From NCBI RefSeq assembly GCF_900625025.1, contig NZ_LR130583.1, forward strand, positions 1-64,000: 64,000 bases of DNA, in the 5' to 3' direction. Position 1 is the stretch's first letter. Each line of letters opens with the position of its first letter. Below the pieces are notes generated by a model, which saw only the letters and a program-made list of their open reading frames with translations, searched no databases and was not told the DNA's origin. Both the position numbers and the translations under genes were made by a program. Positions 8,482-16,401 of this stretch are shown in pieces. Origin of the DNA: Lachnoclostridium sp. Marseille-P6806 (GTDB lineage Bacteria; Bacillota; Clostridia; Lachnospirales; Lachnospiraceae).

Positions 8482-9935
8482 AGGCAGAAATCAAATCATT
8501 TCATTATGGAGAGGATTTGATATTAAAAAATTTAAAAATGTCTGTAAAAAAAGGCGAAATTGTAGTCTTAACAGGTCTTTCCGGATGCGGAAAAACGACA
8601 CTTTTAAGATTACTAAACGGGCTTATTCCATACTTTTATGATGGTGATTTGGACGGAGAAATCAAGATTTTAGGGAAAGATATAACGGCATATAAAAAGG
8701 GAGAGTTAGCTAAATATATTGGCAATGTATTTCAAAATCCTAAAGATCAATTTTTTTGTGATGTAGTTGAAGATGAAATTGCTTTAGTGGGTGAAAATTT
8801 GGGCTTAGACAGGGATACATTAAAAGAAAAAGTTGAAAAAGCAATGGACTTGTTAGGAATAAGCCATATTAGCAAAAAATCCATTTTTGAATTATCAGGA
8901 GGAGAAAGGCAAAAGGTAGCTATAGCCGGAACTCTTATCTATGATACGGATATTATTTTTTTTGATGAGCCATCAAGCAGTCTTGATTACGATAGTATAA
9001 AACACTTCAGTGAAATACTTTTAAGATTGAAGGCGATGGGAAAGACAATAATTATAGCAGAACATAGGCTCTATTATTTAAAAGAGATTTTTAGCAGATT
9101 GATTTATATAAAAGACGGTACAATATGTGATATTTTTCCGAATGGGAGTCTTAGTAATGATAAGTGTAAGGAACTTGAGTTAAGAACACTTAATGAAAGA
9201 GAATTGATATCAGAAAAAGAACTTATTGTTGCTAAAAGTTATATCAAAGTAAATAAAGCCTGCATTCATCAAGGTAAAAGAACTTTGATAGAAGAATTAA
9301 CATTTGAGCTTGGAAAGAGTGAAATAATGGGAGTGATTGGTTCTAATGGTATTGGAAAAAGTACCTTAGCAAAAGCATTATGTGGATTATCTGAAAAATA
9401 TTTAGATGTCAGCTATGGACAGAAACAAAGAGAAAGGCTTAAAAATTCATATTGCGTGTTACAAGATGTAGATGCTCAGATTTTTTTAGACACAGTAGAA
9501 AATGAATTGATATTTTGTAAAGATAAAAACTCGGAAAGTGATTTAGAAAAAATACGAGAATATCTAAAAGATACAGATCTGTGGCATAAAAAAACCAATC
9601 ATCCACAGAAATTATCCGGTGGACAAAAACAACGATTGGCGATTATTACTTCGTTTTTATCTGGTCGTAAACTGATAATTTTGGATGAACCAACATCAGG
9701 TCTTGATTATAAAAGTATGAAAATTATGTCCGATTTAATGACAGAAAAAGCAAAGGAGATTCCAATTATAATAATTACTCATGACTTAGAGTTGTTATTT
9801 AAAACCTGTCATTCCGTCTTAATGCTCGGTGATAAGGATTATAAAAAAATATCTGTAAAGGGAAATGAAGCGTTAATCATGGATTTTATGGATAAAAAAG
9901 GAAATTTATTGAAGGAGAAAAACTATGTTAAATAA
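8466..9935 (+). CDS. ECF transporter double ATPase (A components fused)
   Basis: A 489-aa protein with two complete ABC ATPase domains. Domain 1 (about 1-230) has Walker A GLSGCGKTT, signature LSGGERQK and Walker B IIFFDEPSS. Domain 2 (about 255-480) has Walker A GSNGIGKST, signature LSGGQKQR and Walker B LIILDEPTSG. The fusion replaces the usual EcfA1/EcfA2 pair and powers uptake through the S and T proteins. The gene overlaps the T gene by 16 bp and the next exporter gene by 11 bp, so the operon is tightly coupled. Confidence 0.9.
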   Translation: MENILEAEIKSFHYGEDLILKNLKMSVKKGEIVVLTGLSGCGKTTLLRLLNGLIPYFYDGDLDGEIKILGKDITAYKKGELAKYIGNVFQNPKDQFFCDVVEDEIALVGENLGLDRDTLKEKVEKAMDLLGISHISKKSIFELSGGERQKVAIAGTLIYDTDIIFFDEPSSSLDYDSIKHFSEILLRLKAMGKTIIIAEHRLYYLKEIFSRLIYIKDGTICDIFPNGSLSNDKCKELELRTLNERELISEKELIVAKSYIKVNKACIHQGKRTLIEELTFELGKSEIMGVIGSNGIGKSTLAKALCGLSEKYLDVSYGQKQRERLKNSYCVLQDVDAQIFLDTVENELIFCKDKNSESDLEKIREYLKDTDLWHKKTNHPQKLSGGQKQRLAIITSFLSGRKLIILDEPTSGLDYKSMKIMSDLMTEKAKEIPIIIITHDLELLFKTCHSVLMLGDKDYKKISVKGNEALIMDFMDKKGNLLKEKNYVK

Positions 9936-11715
9936 GGTTTTTGAATATGCAGGTTCGCATAAAAAATCAATTCACTTAGCAAGTTTTATTATGCTTATTA
10001 GTGTAATTATGGGTGTGCTACCCTTTCTATTTGCATATCAGATTATCAATCCACTTATTTTAGGTGAGCAATTAGAATTTGAAAGACTTGCTATTTTATT
10101 GATCAGTATTTTAGTTTGTTTAGTGTTGCAAGCTGTCTTAGGAGGTTTAGGTCTTAATGTATCCCATAAAGCAGCATACAACACGCTACTTGGACTTCGA
10201 ACATCCTTACAGAAAAAAATGGAAGATCTGCCATTGGGTGTTGTTGAAGAAAAAGGGACTGGTACAATCAAAAAAATGTTCGTGGATGATATTGGCAGTT
10301 TAGAAGTGCTTTTAGCTCATTCACTTCCTGAAGGAATAGCGAACCTAATTGTACCTATTATGGTTTATATTTCAATGTTTTTTATTGACTGGAGATTAGC
10401 GTTAATGTCATTAGCTTCTATTCCGATTAGCATTCTTGCAATGATGATTATGTACTCTGTAGGTATGAAGCAAATGGGACCATATTATATGGCAAGTGGA
10501 AAAATGAACAATACCATTATTGAGTATGTAAACGGTATGGAAGTTGTAAAAGTATTTAATAAGCAAACAGAGTCTTATGAACGCCTTTCTAAAGATATAA
10601 GTAATTACAGAGATTATGCACTCGCTTGGTATAAGACGGCATGGCCATGGATGGCGTTATATAGTGCCTTACTTCCATGCACGATTATTTTAACATTGCC
10701 TCTTGGTGGTTATTTTGTGTATATGGGCTATGCAAGTCTTTCTAACTTAATATTAGTGTTATGTCTTTCTTTAAGTATAGGATTGCCACTCTTGAAAGCT
10801 CTTGGATTTTTACCAACTATGCCACAATTAAATTATAAGATTTCTGCTTTAGAACAAGCCTTAAATATGGCTCCTTTAAAGCAGGGAGAAAATGATTTTA
10901 AGGGAACAGGACAGACTATTTTATATGATAATGTTACCTTTGGCTATCAGCTAAACAAGATGGGAGAAAATGGACAGCCCGAAACCTATATTAAGAATGT
11001 TATTCATAATGTAAGTTTTACGGCAAGAGTTGGTGAAAAGACAGCGATTGTCGGTGAATCAGGTTCAGGAAAAAGTACTTTAGCTAAACTTTTAATTCAC
11101 TACTATGATGTTTTAGATGGAAGCATAAGTATTGGAGGACAAGACTTACGAGATATAAGATTGGAATCTCTCAATAAGCAAATTTCTTATGTAGCACAAG
11201 ACCAATATTTATTTAATACTTCGCTTTTAGAGAATATTCGTATTGGTAATTTAGCTGCAAGCGATGATGAGGTTATTGAAGCAGCTAAAAAAGCTCAGTG
11301 TATGGAATTCTTAAATAGACTTCCGGATGGTATTTATTCTTTAGCAGGGGAAGCAGGAAAAATGCTTTCAGGTGGAGAAAGACAAAGAATATCGTTAGCG
11401 AGAGCTATTTTGAAGAATGCTCCGATTGTTGTACTTGATGAGGCAACAGCCTATGCAGATCCTGAAAATGAAGAAAAAATGGAAGCAGCTATTCGTGAAC
11501 TTGTAAAAGGGAAAACCTTAATTGTTATTGCACACAAGTTACCATCTATTGTAGATGCAGATCAGATATTAGTTATGGATCATGGTCATTTAGTTGCAAA
11601 TGGAAAGCATAAAAACTTATTAGAATCTTCAGCAGAATATCGCAAATTATGGGATGCGACACTATTTAGTAAAGATTGGAAAATCAGCAGAAAGGAAGGT
11701 GAAATGAATGTTTAG
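9925..11715 (+). CDS. ABC half-transporter (permease-ATPase), first of pair
   Basis: A 596-aa type-IV-fold ABC protein: six transmembrane helices in residues about 15-310, then a nucleotide-binding domain with Walker A GESGSGKST, signature LSGGERQR and Walker B IVVLDEATAYADPENEEK. The segment after Walker B has AYADPENE in place of the common ASVD, as in several IrtA/YbtP-like proteins. It overlaps the next half-transporter by 8 bp, so the two should form a heterodimer. Direction and substrate are uncertain: such pairs export drugs or peptides, but the YbtPQ/IrtAB subgroup imports siderophores. Confidence 0.85.
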   Translation: MLNKVFEYAGSHKKSIHLASFIMLISVIMGVLPFLFAYQIINPLILGEQLEFERLAILLISILVCLVLQAVLGGLGLNVSHKAAYNTLLGLRTSLQKKMEDLPLGVVEEKGTGTIKKMFVDDIGSLEVLLAHSLPEGIANLIVPIMVYISMFFIDWRLALMSLASIPISILAMMIMYSVGMKQMGPYYMASGKMNNTIIEYVNGMEVVKVFNKQTESYERLSKDISNYRDYALAWYKTAWPWMALYSALLPCTIILTLPLGGYFVYMGYASLSNLILVLCLSLSIGLPLLKALGFLPTMPQLNYKISALEQALNMAPLKQGENDFKGTGQTILYDNVTFGYQLNKMGENGQPETYIKNVIHNVSFTARVGEKTAIVGESGSGKSTLAKLLIHYYDVLDGSISIGGQDLRDIRLESLNKQISYVAQDQYLFNTSLLENIRIGNLAASDDEVIEAAKKAQCMEFLNRLPDGIYSLAGEAGKMLSGGERQRISLARAILKNAPIVVLDEATAYADPENEEKMEAAIRELVKGKTLIVIAHKLPSIVDADQILVMDHGHLVANGKHKNLLESSAEYRKLWDATLFSKDWKISRKEGEMNV

Positions 11716-13453
11716 ACTAATTTCAAGAATTTTAAATTTATCAGGTAAATACAAAAACAGAATAAAGTCTGCATTTATATTTGCCTTTGTTGAATCTATA
11801 TTAAGTAAAATGCCGATATTTATTGCATTTACCGTTTTGATTGGATTTTATGAAAAAAGGAATACGTCCCAAACTTTTCTATATGTAGGAATAGGACTTG
11901 TTTTAGTGGTTTTATTACAAGCTGTGGTTCATTTCTTAAGCGATAAATTACAAAGTGCAGCCGGCTTTATGATTTTTGCTGATAAAAGAATGGAGCTTGG
12001 GAATCATCTTAGAAAGCTTCCGATGGGATATTTTACAGCAGGTAATTTAGGAAAAATAAATTCTGTTTTAAGTTCGGACATGGCTTTTATTGAAGAAGTT
12101 TCCATGAGTACGATTGCCAATATGATGAGCTATGTATTATCAACACTTGTACTAACAGTATTCATGTTTGTTTTAGATTACAGAATTGGACTGATTGCGG
12201 TGTGTGTAACACTGGTTGCAACATTACTTGCAAATAGCATGAATAAAATGTCTTTATCTGAAGCGGTTATTAGACAAGAACAAGGTGAAAAACTCACCGA
12301 TGCAGTTTTGTCATTTGCTGAGGGGATCAGTGTTATTAAAAGTTACAACCTTTTAGGCGAAAATTCTAAATCTCTTACAGATAATTTTATATCCTCAAAG
12401 GACACATCTATAAAATTTGAAAATAAAATAACACCATGGACAACCGGTTTAAATATTATTTATGGAATTGGGATTACATTTATTTTAGCAGTGGCTTTAT
12501 ATCTTAATCATCAAGGAACTTTGGGACTTCCATATATGTTGGGGCTTATTTTGTTTGTGTTTGACTTATTCAGCCCTTTAAAAACACTTTATGGTGAAGC
12601 GACAAGGCTTACTGTAATGAACGCTGCATTGGATCGTATTGAAGAAGTGTTAAATGAAACTGAACTGCAAGATGTGGGCAAAAAACATATTTCAAAATCT
12701 GATACCTCAGAACCTGAAATTTGTTTTAATCATGTTAAATTTTCTTATGGTGAAAAAGAGGTCTTGCATGATATGAGTTTCAAAATGAATAAGAATACAA
12801 TGACGGCTTTAGTTGGACAGTCCGGGGGAGGTAAATCCACAGTAGCAAATCTTTTGACAAGATTTTGGGATGTAAACTCCGGTGAAATTTTGATTAGAGG
12901 AGTGAATATAAAGGATGTTTCACTATCTGAATTGATGTCGGAAATCAGTATGGTTTTCCAGAGAGTTTATTTATTTCAAGATACGATTTTTAACAATATT
13001 GCCATGGGGAAAGAAAATGCAACGAAAGAAGAAGTTATAGAAGCAGCCAAGAAAGCAAGATGCTATGATTTTATTATGGCACTTCCTGATGGATTTGACA
13101 CAATGATTGGAGAGGGAGGAGCAACTTTATCCGGTGGTGAAAAACAAAGAATTTCTATTGCCCGTTGCATGTTAAAAGATGCTCCTATTGTAATTCTTGA
13201 CGAGGCAACAGCAAGTGTTGATGTGGACAATGAAAGCTATATACAGGAAGCAATTAGTGAATTAGTAAAGAATAAAACCTTATTAGTTATTGCTCACAGA
13301 TTAAATACGATTAGGGATGCCGACAATATTGTTGTAATCAAGGAAGGGAATATTGCAGAACAAGGAACGCATAATGAGCTAATTGCTTTAAATGGGATTT
13401 ATAAGAATATGGTAGAACTACAAAATAAAAATAATGGCGTAAAAATACTGTAA
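11708..13453 (+). CDS. ABC half-transporter (permease-ATPase), second of pair
   Basis: A 581-aa partner of the preceding protein. The transmembrane domain spans residues about 20-300, and the ATPase has Walker A GQSGGGKST, Q-loop region SMVFQRVYLFQDT, signature LSGGEKQR, Walker B IVILDEATASVD and a switch histidine in IAHRL. All ATP-hydrolysis motifs look intact. Its start overlaps the upstream gene, which supports a heterodimeric transporter. It is co-transcribed with the ECF genes, and the MATE gene begins 31 bp downstream. Confidence 0.86.
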   Translation: MFRLISRILNLSGKYKNRIKSAFIFAFVESILSKMPIFIAFTVLIGFYEKRNTSQTFLYVGIGLVLVVLLQAVVHFLSDKLQSAAGFMIFADKRMELGNHLRKLPMGYFTAGNLGKINSVLSSDMAFIEEVSMSTIANMMSYVLSTLVLTVFMFVLDYRIGLIAVCVTLVATLLANSMNKMSLSEAVIRQEQGEKLTDAVLSFAEGISVIKSYNLLGENSKSLTDNFISSKDTSIKFENKITPWTTGLNIIYGIGITFILAVALYLNHQGTLGLPYMLGLILFVFDLFSPLKTLYGEATRLTVMNAALDRIEEVLNETELQDVGKKHISKSDTSEPEICFNHVKFSYGEKEVLHDMSFKMNKNTMTALVGQSGGGKSTVANLLTRFWDVNSGEILIRGVNIKDVSLSELMSEISMVFQRVYLFQDTIFNNIAMGKENATKEEVIEAAKKARCYDFIMALPDGFDTMIGEGGATLSGGEKQRISIARCMLKDAPIVILDEATASVDVDNESYIQEAISELVKNKTLLVIAHRLNTIRDADNIVVIKEGNIAEQGTHNELIALNGIYKNMVELQNKNNGVKIL

Positions 13454-13484
13454 GAATATATTTGTAATAAATGGAGGTAAGTAC

Positions 13485-14831
13485 TTGAAACAGGATATGA
13501 AAGAACAACTACTAACCAAAAGACCGATAGACTTACTCTTTCAGCTATCTGTTCCGGCAGTTATAGGAATGATAGTCATCGGTCTATATCCCTTGATGGA
13601 CGGAATATTTGCCGGAAAAATTATAGGACAAACAGCAATGACCGCTTGTGGTGTTGCAATGCCGCTCACCTTTTTTAACAGCGGGATTTCAACTCTACTC
13701 GGTGTAGGCTCAGCTTCTGTCCTATCAAGAGCAATTGGAAAAGGAGATCAGAAAACTGTAGATAAAATTATGGGTAACTTAATCTTTTGGGTGATTTTGT
13801 TCTCTGCTATCATCACAGTCGGAGGAATCCTCCTCGCACCGCATTTTTTAGATATGGTCGGTGCAACAGGTGAAATTAAAGCCTATGGTATCAGATACCT
13901 TAGAGTGATTTTTATAGGTTCTCTATTTGTGAACTTTACACAGTCAGCCAATATGGTGATGCGTGGCGAAGGACTGATGAAAAAAGCCATGCTGATTATG
14001 GGTTTTGGTGCTTTGCTTAATATCATACTTGATCCGATACTAATGACCGTTATGGGAGAAAATGCTATTGAAGGTGCTGCACTTGCAACGATCACAGCCC
14101 AATTTGTTCAAGCTGCTGTAACACTACATTATTTCTTGAAAAAGAGTAAGGTCGTTAAAATTCATAAGATACAATCTGATGCGGAAATTAAAAAAGAAAT
14201 GTTTTCTGTCGGTTCATCCGCTATGATGATGCAGCTCTTATTTATGATACAACAAACAATGCTTTATAAAATGGCATTTAAATATGGTGGAGATACGAAC
14301 GGAATTTTGATGGCGGCATCGCTTCGTGTATATGCCTTTTCCTTTATTCCGCTTTGGGGAATGAGTCAGGGGCTGCAACCTGTGGTTGGTACAAACTTCG
14401 GAGCAAAACAGTTTGACAGAGTAAGACAAGGTATGAAGGTGTTTTCTATTGGAGGACTTATCCTTGCAGCAATCTTTTGGCTTCCATCTTTACTGTTTTC
14501 AAGTCAGATCCTTTCCTTGTTCGGTGTAGAGGCAAGCATTATTGCACAGGGAGTAGGAAACTTCAGATTGTTCTATTCTGTATTTATCTTGTACGGCGTG
14601 ATGGTTATGACGATTACATTCTTCCAATCAATCGGAAACGGAAAGAAAGCCGGAACTATTGTTATGCTTAGACAGTTATTCTTATTTGTTCCTGCAATGA
14701 TCTTTTTGCCAATGGTATTTGGAATAAAAGCAGTATGGTTCACACAACCACTGGTAGATTTCATTATGATTACTGTTGGAATACTTATGATGCTTAGTGA
14801 ACTTAATAAAATGGGGAAAGACAAAGCATAA
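13485..14831 (+). CDS. MATE-family efflux transporter
   Basis: A 448-aa protein with about twelve hydrophobic helices in two homologous halves, typical of MATE drug or metabolite antiporters (VPAVIGMIVIGLYPLMDGIF at the N-terminus, SQGLQPVVGTNFGAKQ in the second half). It starts at TTG 13485 after GGAGGT. It would export cationic or amphipathic compounds using a sodium or proton gradient. Its place at the end of the TetR-ECF-ABC operon suggests one regulated transport cargo module. The substrate cannot be inferred. Confidence 0.87.
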   Translation: MKQDMKEQLLTKRPIDLLFQLSVPAVIGMIVIGLYPLMDGIFAGKIIGQTAMTACGVAMPLTFFNSGISTLLGVGSASVLSRAIGKGDQKTVDKIMGNLIFWVILFSAIITVGGILLAPHFLDMVGATGEIKAYGIRYLRVIFIGSLFVNFTQSANMVMRGEGLMKKAMLIMGFGALLNIILDPILMTVMGENAIEGAALATITAQFVQAAVTLHYFLKKSKVVKIHKIQSDAEIKKEMFSVGSSAMMMQLLFMIQQTMLYKMAFKYGGDTNGILMAASLRVYAFSFIPLWGMSQGLQPVVGTNFGAKQFDRVRQGMKVFSIGGLILAAIFWLPSLLFSSQILSLFGVEASIIAQGVGNFRLFYSVFILYGVMVMTITFFQSIGNGKKAGTIVMLRQLFLFVPAMIFLPMVFGIKAVWFTQPLVDFIMITVGILMMLSELNKMGKDKA

Positions 14832-15068
14832 AGATAAAGACATTTGATATAAAAGCGAAAATAATCAAAAGAGGCTGAGGGTATGGATGCTATTTATCAA
14901 TAATGAATGGAGGGAAAGGGAGATGAACAAGTGTATAAGTTTCCTTGTAGAATTGAAATGGAATAAAAATACTCCTTTTTTCTATAATCCTTGTAGTTCT
15001 CTGTGATTACGCATACTCTCTTAAACAATTAAATACATTTCAAAAAAGAACGAAATTTGTTCATTTTA
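14832..15068 (+). other. Leader region before the sigma-like gene
   Basis: This AT-rich gap holds no clear gene. A possible 27-codon frame (14923-15006) follows GGAGGGAAAGGGAG, but nothing else supports it. GAAC-GAAATTT-GTTC at 15048-15062 is an imperfect dyad that could be an operator. A terminator follows at 15069. Confidence 0.35.
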
Positions 15069-15109
15069 GAGGACTTCTTATGCCCGGATGCAGAAGTCCT
15101 CCTTTTTTT
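15069..15109 (+). terminator. Terminator in the leader of the sigma-like gene
   Basis: GAGGACTTCT (15069-15078) pairs with AGAAGTCCTC (15092-15101), followed by CTTTTTTT. It lies 42 bp upstream of the sigma-like gene in the same direction, so it either ends upstream transcription or acts as an attenuator. Confidence 0.85.
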
Positions 15110-15147
15110 GTCTGAAAAACAGTCAGTCAAAAGAAACGGAGGACTTC
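15093..15147 (+). promoter_or_regulatory. Possible terminator/ribosome-site switch
   Basis: The ribosome site GGAGGACTTC (15138-15147) of the sigma-like gene is perfectly complementary over 10 bases to GAAGTCCTCC (15093-15102), which is also the 3' arm of the terminator. Pairing of that arm with the terminator's 5' arm or with the ribosome site is mutually exclusive. The arrangement could couple termination and translation control. This is inference from the sequence alone. Confidence 0.45.
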
Positions 15148-15150
15148 GAA

Positions 15151-15561
15151 ATGAAAAAAGAATTTTATCTATATGTAAACGGACAAAAGGTAAAAGTCAG
15201 TGAGGAGATATACAAAGTCTACTGGCGGGAAAGAGAACATGAAAAGTATTTAGAGCAGGTGGACAGAAAAAACCACTTGCTCTTTTTTTCGTCCTTGGAT
15301 CAGGATGGACATTTTGCAGAGAACATCATTGATGAAAGTGTTGATGTCGAAAAGATTGTGGAAACACAGATGATGATTGAAGCAGTCAGAAATGCCATAT
15401 CAAGACTCAATGCAGAAGAAAGGGACATCATAGAGCGTTTGTACTTTCAGGACGAAACCGTCCGCTCGGTAGCAAGGCTAAAAAGTATCACGCACCCGGC
15501 TTTGATTAAGAAAAGAAACAAAATCTTAGAGAAGCTGAAGAAATTTATCGAAGAAATTTAG
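15151..15561 (+). CDS. Small sigma-70 region-4-like protein
   Basis: A 136-aa protein. The start at ATG 15151 is chosen for GGAGG eight bases upstream. The N-terminal half is charged (FYLYVNGQKVKVSEEIYKVY). The C-terminal half resembles sigma-70 region 4: RNAISRLNAEERDIIERLYF followed by a helix-turn-helix around ETVRSVARLKSITHPALIKKR. Similar small sigma-like proteins sit near the recombination genes of Tn916- and CTn-type elements. It has no region 2, so it probably acts as a regulator rather than a full sigma factor. Its translation may be affected by the leader structure described above. Confidence 0.75.
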   Translation: MKKEFYLYVNGQKVKVSEEIYKVYWREREHEKYLEQVDRKNHLLFFSSLDQDGHFAENIIDESVDVEKIVETQMMIEAVRNAISRLNAEERDIIERLYFQDETVRSVARLKSITHPALIKKRNKILEKLKKFIEEI

Positions 15562-15953
15562 AATTTCGGTAACCAAAGGGGTCAAATTTTCCTTATATAA
15601 AGTGAAGGGGAGTTTGACCTCTTTTACTTTCTTGAAGAAGAGAATGCCGGTTAAGGCAAATTGGAAGATAAAAAGAAAAATCCCTTTCAAATATTTTGTT
15701 CTTTGACAACTGAATAGACCAAGGTAGGACTTTATCTGCTTGTGGAGAATTATGACTTACGCCAAGACCTTTCTGCTAAAAAATATTTTGGTTCAATGAA
15801 TACTGAGAAAATCAAGGAAACAAGGAAGCGAGCGACAAATAAGATTACATAAAAAACAGAGGTGGCAATCTGTTCGTTGAAATAAGCAGTGATAATGATA
15901 CTTCAATAGTTTATGCCGGCTCGTCTGGAATAAGAGGCGGAGGTGAGATTCCT
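15562..15953 (+). other. Non-coding region between sigma-like gene and small peptide gene
   Basis: It begins with a hairpin, AAAGGGGTCAAA (15575-15586) with TTTGACCTCTTT (15613-15624, one G-T pair), probably a terminator for the sigma-like gene. The remaining 320 bp have no convincing gene. They contain TTGTTCTTTGACAACTG and a purine-rich stretch leading to the ribosome site GGAGGTGA at about 15940. No clear promoter was seen. Confidence 0.4.
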
Positions 15954-16007
15954 ATGTTGTCAGCCAAGACACCTACCAATGTCAAAAAACTTAAAGAAAG
16001 AAAATAA
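15954..16007 (+). CDS. 17-residue basic peptide
   Basis: ATG 15954 follows GGCGGAGGTGAGATTCCT, a near-perfect ribosome site at good spacing, and encodes MLSAKTPTNVKKLKERK before TAA. Five lysines and one arginine make it strongly basic. It lies 19 bp upstream of the next small gene and in the same direction. It could be a leader peptide for translational coupling or a small product in its own right. No function is recognised. Confidence 0.5.
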   Translation: MLSAKTPTNVKKLKERK

Positions 16008-16026
16008 CGGTGGAAGGAGCTTTTTT

Positions 16027-16257
16027 ATGGACACAGAAGAATTAACAAGATATAAAAATATGTCAGTGAATGAGATTGATCAAAGACTCGTTCCGGACAT
16101 TGAAGATATAAAGAACAAGAAAAAAATGGATCCGCTTTCCATGTACTTTATGAAAGTCGGAAATGTTATCGTCAAATGCAGTTATGCAGGAAACGGAAGA
16201 AGTTTAGCGGATTGCTTTTTGTCCTATTTAGAAAAGAAAGCGATGCTGCTTGATTAA
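16027..16257 (+). CDS. Small mobile-element protein (DUF6870/TnpW-like)
   Basis: A 76-aa protein starting at ATG 16027, seven bases after AAGGAG. The C-terminal part, FMKVGNVIVKCSYAGNGRSL followed by ADCFLSYLEKK, resembles small conserved proteins of unknown function (DUF6870 or TnpW-like) that accompany integrative elements in Clostridia. The N-terminal part is charged. The family assignment is from memory of the pattern. It lies directly upstream of the recombinase operon, from which a promoter separates it. Confidence 0.55.
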   Translation: MDTEELTRYKNMSVNEIDQRLVPDIEDIKNKKKMDPLSMYFMKVGNVIVKCSYAGNGRSLADCFLSYLEKKAMLLD

Positions 16258-16294
16258 AAATATGATAAAAGGGGCAGACTTTTTTACGAATTTA

Positions 16295-16303
16295 TGGTAT
16301 AAT
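16295..16303 (+). promoter_or_regulatory. Extended -10 promoter for the recombinase operon
   Basis: TGGTATAAT at 16295-16303 is an extended -10 element. The -35 region (about 16275-16280) is poor, as is common with extended -10 promoters. It lies about 100 bp before the first recombinase. Confidence 0.5.
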
Positions 16304-16401
16304 ACGAATCAAATAGGGATACAACTTAAATAAGTGCTTGAAAAGACTCCAAGTTATCATATTTCTCTTGAAAAAGAATATGAAAGTTTGGAGGTTTTGT
16401 T

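Noticed and set aside
14923-15006. 27-codon frame after the MATE gene
   Set aside because: It has a purine-rich region upstream, but there is no recognisable sequence or context, so it is mentioned only within the leader description.
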